Positions 4,702-5,899 of a stretch of DNA of 5,899 nt are shown piece after piece (the first letter of the stretch is position 1; every line of letters starts with the position of its first letter). This DNA comes from Fidelibacterota bacterium. GTDB lineage: Bacteria > Fidelibacterota > Fidelibacteria > Fidelibacterales > Fidelibacteraceae. The notes under the pieces were generated by a model. The model did no database searches. It saw nothing but the letters and a program-made list of their open reading frames with translations, and was not told the DNA's origin. Location: positions 1 through 5,899 of the forward strand of contig JAOZRH010000127.1 of assembly GCA_029931905.1 (NCBI GenBank). Direction: 5' to 3'. The position numbers and the translations under genes are program-made.

Positions 4702-5191
4702 TATTTTAAAAGAAATAATAATTGCTCATTTGAATTATTTAAATATGGTTGGTCAAATGGGGATGCTTTGGTGGGTTTCTTCAACAGTTTTTGTGTTTAC
4801 TTTAATTAAGACGTTTTATAATTATAAGACACAATTAATGAAAAGAAATTTGGAGAAACCCATTGGAGTTTTCATAACAGCATTTATTGTTTCTATTATT
4901 GTATTTGGAATAGTAAGTTGTATTTGTCTTATACGTTTAGAAACAGAATTGAGGTTAATAGTAATTAAATTTGTTGAATTCGAAGATTATGATATTTCTT
5001 CGATGTTTTTTTCAACAATAATTTTTCTTTTGATAGGAACATCATCATTTATATTTTTTTTAATTATTTGGATTATAATGTGGTATCATGAGGATACCTT
5101 TAGAAAAAGAGAGAACAATGAAGCTTACAGAAAAGGAATTTCTAGCAAATGTCCTAAGCGACAAAGATCCGAAGAATCAAGGTCGTTATAA
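4676..5191 (+). CDS. Three-TM membrane protein of unknown function
   Basis: The product has 171 residues from the ATG at 4676, preceded at 7 bases by a short SD (GCAGGT region, 4664-4669). A GTG at 4652 would add eight residues but lacks a clear SD. Hydrophobic segments lie at about 28-46 (GMLWWVSSTVFVFTLIKTF), 63-86 (IGVFITAFIVSIIVFGIVSC and on) and 108-136 (ending FIFFLIIWIIMWY). The N-terminal 27 residues look amphipathic and the C-terminal 35 are strongly charged and basic (FRKRENNEAYRKG, KCPKRQRSEESRS). Three helices recall class I holins, but the protein is longer than usual and has no recognised signature; a superinfection-exclusion or injection-related membrane role is equally open. 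It overlaps the preceding gene by 26 bases, and its last 24 codons overlap the spike gene by 74 bases in another frame, so the basic tail may partly reflect that overlap. Confidence 0.65.
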   Translation: MNLKPETYDILKEIIIAHLNYLNMVGQMGMLWWVSSTVFVFTLIKTFYNYKTQLMKRNLEKPIGVFITAFIVSIIVFGIVSCICLIRLETELRLIVIKFVEFEDYDISSMFFSTIIFLLIGTSSFIFFLIIWIIMWYHEDTFRKRENNEAYRKGISSKCPKRQRSEESRSL

Positions 5192-5899
5192 AGTTCACAT
5201 ACCTGATTTAATGCATCATTTATCTGAAACAGAAGGTATTTTTGTAAAAAACCATATTCACAAAAATAGAATCACACCTTCAGATAATGGAAATTATGGA
5301 CAGTATTATCCTCTTCAACCAGGAACTATTGTAATGGTTAAATTTTTTGAGAATGATTATAATACAGGTTATATAGATAGAATAGTTTCTGATTATGAAA
5401 TTGATTCTTTACCTTTAAAGATACGAGATAGAGATGATTTTCATCAAATTTTTAGAACACCAAAATTTGATAATCTTTTAGTAATAAATGAGAACACAAC
5501 AGATCAACCACCAAATAGTATTCATTTATATTTTAATAAATATAGAACAACAATTATAATTGATGAAGAAGGTATTCATATTTATTCTGATGATAATAAA
5601 GATGAAGAAATTAAAAAAGATGTCGATCAATTACATCATCAAAATCACAAATTACATGTAAAAGGTAATTATGATTTGTATGTTGATGGTGAAATCAAAA
5701 TCTATGCATCAGGTACAATTAATTTACAAAGTGGATCAGGTATTCATATGGATGCTCCTGTAATTCATATGAATTCTGGTACTTCACAAAAAGCTGAACC
5801 AGCAGTTATTCCCGAAGCTAGATTTAATGATAAATCTAAAAGTGATCCATCTTCTACAAAAAGGGTTATTAAAGAAGACGGAAAATTTGCAGATTATGA
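5118..5899 (+). CDS. Baseplate central-spike protein, gp5/gpV-like OB fold (3' end outside window)
   Basis: The frame from the ATG at 5118 is open to the right edge (260 full codons, no stop), so the gene is truncated by the window. Residues 22-95 look like the OB-fold domain of phage spike proteins: QGRYKVHIPDL as first strand, then NGNYGQYYPLQPGTIVMVKF, then TGYIDRIVSDY. Residues 134-158 form further strands (IHLYF, TTIIIDEEGIHIYS). Residues 171-221 carry the short-period pattern of a triple beta-helix (HVKGNYDLYVDG, IKIYASGTINLQSGSGIHMDAPVIHMNSG), the membrane-piercing needle in T4 gp5, P2 gpV and VgrG. No lysozyme domain separates OB and helix as it does in T4 gp5. The SD is poor (AAAGAGAG). 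An in-frame ATG at 5088 is possible, while the next one (5211) would delete the first OB strand. It overlaps the membrane gene by 74 bases. Family assignment is fairly firm; the apex is not seen. Confidence 0.8.
   Translation, partial: MKLTEKEFLANVLSDKDPKNQGRYKVHIPDLMHHLSETEGIFVKNHIHKNRITPSDNGNYGQYYPLQPGTIVMVKFFENDYNTGYIDRIVSDYEIDSLPLKIRDRDDFHQIFRTPKFDNLLVINENTTDQPPNSIHLYFNKYRTTIIIDEEGIHIYSDDNKDEEIKKDVDQLHHQNHKLHVKGNYDLYVDGEIKIYASGTINLQSGSGIHMDAPVIHMNSGTSQKAEPAVIPEARFNDKSKSDPSSTKRVIKEDGKFADY

Noticed and set aside
4602..4784. 60-codon open frame on the minus strand
   Set aside because: It lies opposite two well-supported overlapping + strand genes, has low-complexity composition (Leu/Phe/Ser/Asn) expected of the reverse of AT-rich coding DNA, and shows no supporting context.

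Overview
The window is an AT-rich stretch of what is almost certainly a tailed-phage (myovirus-type) genome or prophage. Every supported gene lies on the + strand, the genes are tightly packed, and the recognisable products are virion appendage parts: a fibre with kelch-like repeats, two repeat-rich or beta-rich fibre/structural proteins, a small beta-domain protein, and at the right edge a baseplate central-spike protein with a gp5/gpV-type OB fold. The host cannot be read from the sequence. The ribosome-binding sites are strong AGGAGG types. The kelch-like FPFDSGTATHVGNLS repeats are, from memory, common in fibre genes of uncultured aquatic or gut myoviruses.

Layout. Bases 2-568 are the 3' end of a fibre gene made of about 50-residue repeats, closed by a perfect 16-bp hairpin (586-621). 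Bases 622-760 are a non-coding leader with a very strong Shine-Dalgarno (SD) site that serves no full gene, plus several mutually exclusive or stacked hairpins. Bases 761-1114 and 1154-3334 encode a small structural protein and a 726-residue fibre-like protein. Both begin MSK and both carry a DGNLMP motif near the C-terminus. Bases 3349-3540 encode a two-helix membrane miniprotein whose SD is buried in a GC-rich hairpin that starts at the stop codon of the fibre gene. Bases 3585-4208 encode another fibre/tip-like beta protein, followed by a good intrinsic terminator (4214-4257).

A second unit begins after that terminator, again with a strong SD on a tiny open frame. It encodes a one-TM coiled-coil protein (4345-4701), an overlapping three-TM protein (4676-5191), and the lysozyme-less spike protein (5118 to beyond the window), which overlaps its neighbour by 74 bases.

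The genes fit one late-expressed module for host recognition and the baseplate, with three unassigned membrane proteins mixed in that could serve lysis or the cell envelope. The points most worth a second look are the structured ribosome-binding sites at three gene junctions, the paired terminator / strong SD / mini-ORF leaders, the shared C-terminal DGNLMP motif, and the overlapping membrane-protein pair placed directly before the spike gene. No CRISPR array, tRNA, insertion sequence or recognisable riboswitch class was found.
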